This document shows positions 4,514 to 5,658 of a DNA stretch of 5,658 nt, one piece after another. This DNA comes from an uncultured Lachnospiraceae bacterium (lineage in GTDB: Bacteria; Bacillota; Clostridia; Lachnospirales; Lachnospiraceae), in NCBI GenBank assembly GCA_902782655.1, contig CACZNY010000138.1, positions 1 through 5,658 of the forward strand, in the 5' to 3' direction. The first letter of the stretch is position 1, and each line of letters begins with the position of its first letter. The translations under genes were made by a program, and so were the position numbers. A model generated the notes under the pieces. It saw only the letters and a program-made list of their open reading frames with translations, made no database searches and was not told the DNA's origin.

Positions 4514-5658
4514 ATGAAAGGAAACATCGTAGTAGGACAGTCCGGCGGACCGACAGCAGTCATCAATTCATCAGTTGCAGGTGTTTATGTCGCTGCAAAG
4601 AAGCTTGGAGTAAACAAGGTATACGGTATGGTGCATGGCATAGAAGGCTTCCTGAAGGATAAGCTGACAGACCTTGACCAGTATCTTTCAGATGATATGG
4701 GAGTAGAGCTCTTAAAGAGGACCCCTTCCGCATTCCTCGGCAGCTGCCGCTTCAAGATGCCGAAGATCGAAGGCCATGAGGATGTTTACGAGAAGGTATT
4801 TGAGATCATGGAGAAGCATGATATACAGTATCTTTTCTATGCCGGTGGCAATGATTCCATGGATACGGTAAAGATGCTTTCCGATTATGCGGCGGCTCAT
4901 GGCAAAACACAAAAGTTCATGGGTGTTCCAAAGACTATAGATAATGACCTTCCTATTACGGATCACTGCCCAGGATACGGATCATCTGCAAAATATATAG
5001 CAACATCTCTTAAGGAAGTCATAAGAGATAATGCTTCCTTCGGAGCAGAAAAGCCTACTATCTGTCTGGTGGAGATAATGGGAAGAAATGCCGGATGGCT
5101 TACGGCATCAGCGGCTCTTGCAAAAGGACCTGACTGCGAAGGTGTCGATGCGATCTATCTTCCCGAGAGAACCTTTGATATGGATGAGTTCATGAAGAAG
5201 GTAAAGACCCTTTCTGAAACAAGAACCTCAGTGGTCATTGCCGTATCTGAAGGAGTTAAGCTTGCTGACGGCAGATATGTATGTGAGCTGGAGGCAGATT
5301 CTGTTCCGGTCGATGCATTCGGACACAAGCAGATGGGCGGAACCGCAACGACTCTTGCGCACAAGATCGCGGCTGAATACGGACTTAAGACCAGAGCAGT
5401 AGAGCTTTCTACGCTTCAGAGGGCAGGCACGCATATAGCTTCTCTTACAGATATAAATGAGGCATTCCAGGTAGGACATGATGCCGTAGTCGCTGCGGAT
5501 CAGGGCAAGACCGGCGAGATGATAATCCTTAAGAGAGACGGAGATTCACCTTATGAATGCGGTACTTCTTCCTATGATATTCACCAGATAGCGAATGTGG
5601 AAAGGGCTGTACCGGATGAGTATATAGGAGCAGACGGCTGCTCTATAACTGATGAGTA
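4514..5658 (+). CDS. pfp: PPi-type 6-phosphofructokinase (3' partial)
   Basis: This is a cytoplasmic glycolytic enzyme that phosphorylates fructose 6-phosphate to fructose 1,6-bisphosphate, here probably with pyrophosphate as donor, which makes the step reversible. The ATG has AAGGAG (4499-4504) nine bases upstream, and the frame stays open through 381 codons to the window edge. The family is usually about 400-420 aa, so only the C-terminus is missing. The N-terminus GQSGGPTAVIN (8-18) is the phosphate-binding loop of the PPi-type group. GGNDSMD (111-117) has Asp114 where ATP enzymes have Gly104 (E. coli numbering), and PKTIDND (139-145) has Lys140 in place of Gly124. These two changes are the accepted signature of PPi use. 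Asp143 is the expected catalytic base, and MGRNAGW (189-195) binds the sugar phosphate. Asn113 stands where many relatives have Asp. ATP or polyphosphate use cannot be excluded from sequence. It appears to have its own promoter and a large inverted repeat in front. Confidence 0.93.
   Translation, partial: MKGNIVVGQSGGPTAVINSSVAGVYVAAKKLGVNKVYGMVHGIEGFLKDKLTDLDQYLSDDMGVELLKRTPSAFLGSCRFKMPKIEGHEDVYEKVFEIMEKHDIQYLFYAGGNDSMDTVKMLSDYAAAHGKTQKFMGVPKTIDNDLPITDHCPGYGSSAKYIATSLKEVIRDNASFGAEKPTICLVEIMGRNAGWLTASAALAKGPDCEGVDAIYLPERTFDMDEFMKKVKTLSETRTSVVIAVSEGVKLADGRYVCELEADSVPVDAFGHKQMGGTATTLAHKIAAEYGLKTRAVELSTLQRAGTHIASLTDINEAFQVGHDAVVAADQGKTGEMIILKRDGDSPYECGTSSYDIHQIANVERAVPDEYIGADGCSITDE

Noticed and set aside
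4712..5479. Minus-strand open frames opposite the phosphofructokinase
   Set aside because: The plus strand encodes continuous phosphofructokinase motifs across this stretch; the reverse frames have no family signature.
1..5658. Mobile element, prophage, CRISPR array or defence system
   Set aside because: No transposase, integrase, direct-repeat array, att-like duplication beside the tRNA or known defence domain was found; base and codon use look even across the window.

Overview
The window looks like ordinary chromosome from a low-to-mid-GC anaerobic Firmicute, most likely a Lachnospiraceae-type clostridium. The main pointers are a clostridial-style amidase, a short DtxR/MntR regulator, a cytoplasmic GH3 glucosidase and a phosphofructokinase with the pyrophosphate-type signature. 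Frequent ATA, AGG and AGA codons, strong purine-rich Shine-Dalgarno sites and a tRNA gene without an encoded CCA also fit. The assignment rests on recalled family resemblance, not on a search.

Left part (1-1872): a 5'-truncated zinc-dependent N-acetylmuramoyl-L-alanine amidase (1-684) is followed after one base by a Cof-type HAD phosphatase (686-1465). The two look co-transcribed and translationally coupled. The HAD gene runs tail-to-tail into a DtxR/MntR-type metal-responsive repressor on the minus strand (1462-1830), and their stop codons overlap.

Middle (1831-4259): the 155-bp divergent gap between the repressor and a 757-aa intracellular GH3 beta-glucosidase holds two extended -10 promoters, one per direction. 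A 24-bp imperfect palindrome sits over the repressor's -10 and just upstream of the glucosidase's -10. It is a candidate operator, though no metal-transport gene is visible here.

Right part (4260-5658): a minus-strand tRNA-Leu(UAG) gene has a near-consensus promoter and a strand-specific intrinsic terminator that abuts the glucosidase stop codon. Then comes an 18-bp-stem inverted repeat directly ahead of the ribosome-binding site of a PPi-type 6-phosphofructokinase, which runs off the right edge.

The genes do not form one pathway. The glucosidase would release glucose from imported beta-glucosides, and the phosphofructokinase would carry the resulting hexose phosphate through glycolysis, so those two are related in metabolism but appear separately transcribed. 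I see no mobile element, CRISPR array, phage or defence gene, and no new multi-gene system. The features most worth a second look are regulatory: the inverted repeat before the phosphofructokinase, the divergent promoter/palindrome, and a changed metal-ligand position in the repressor.
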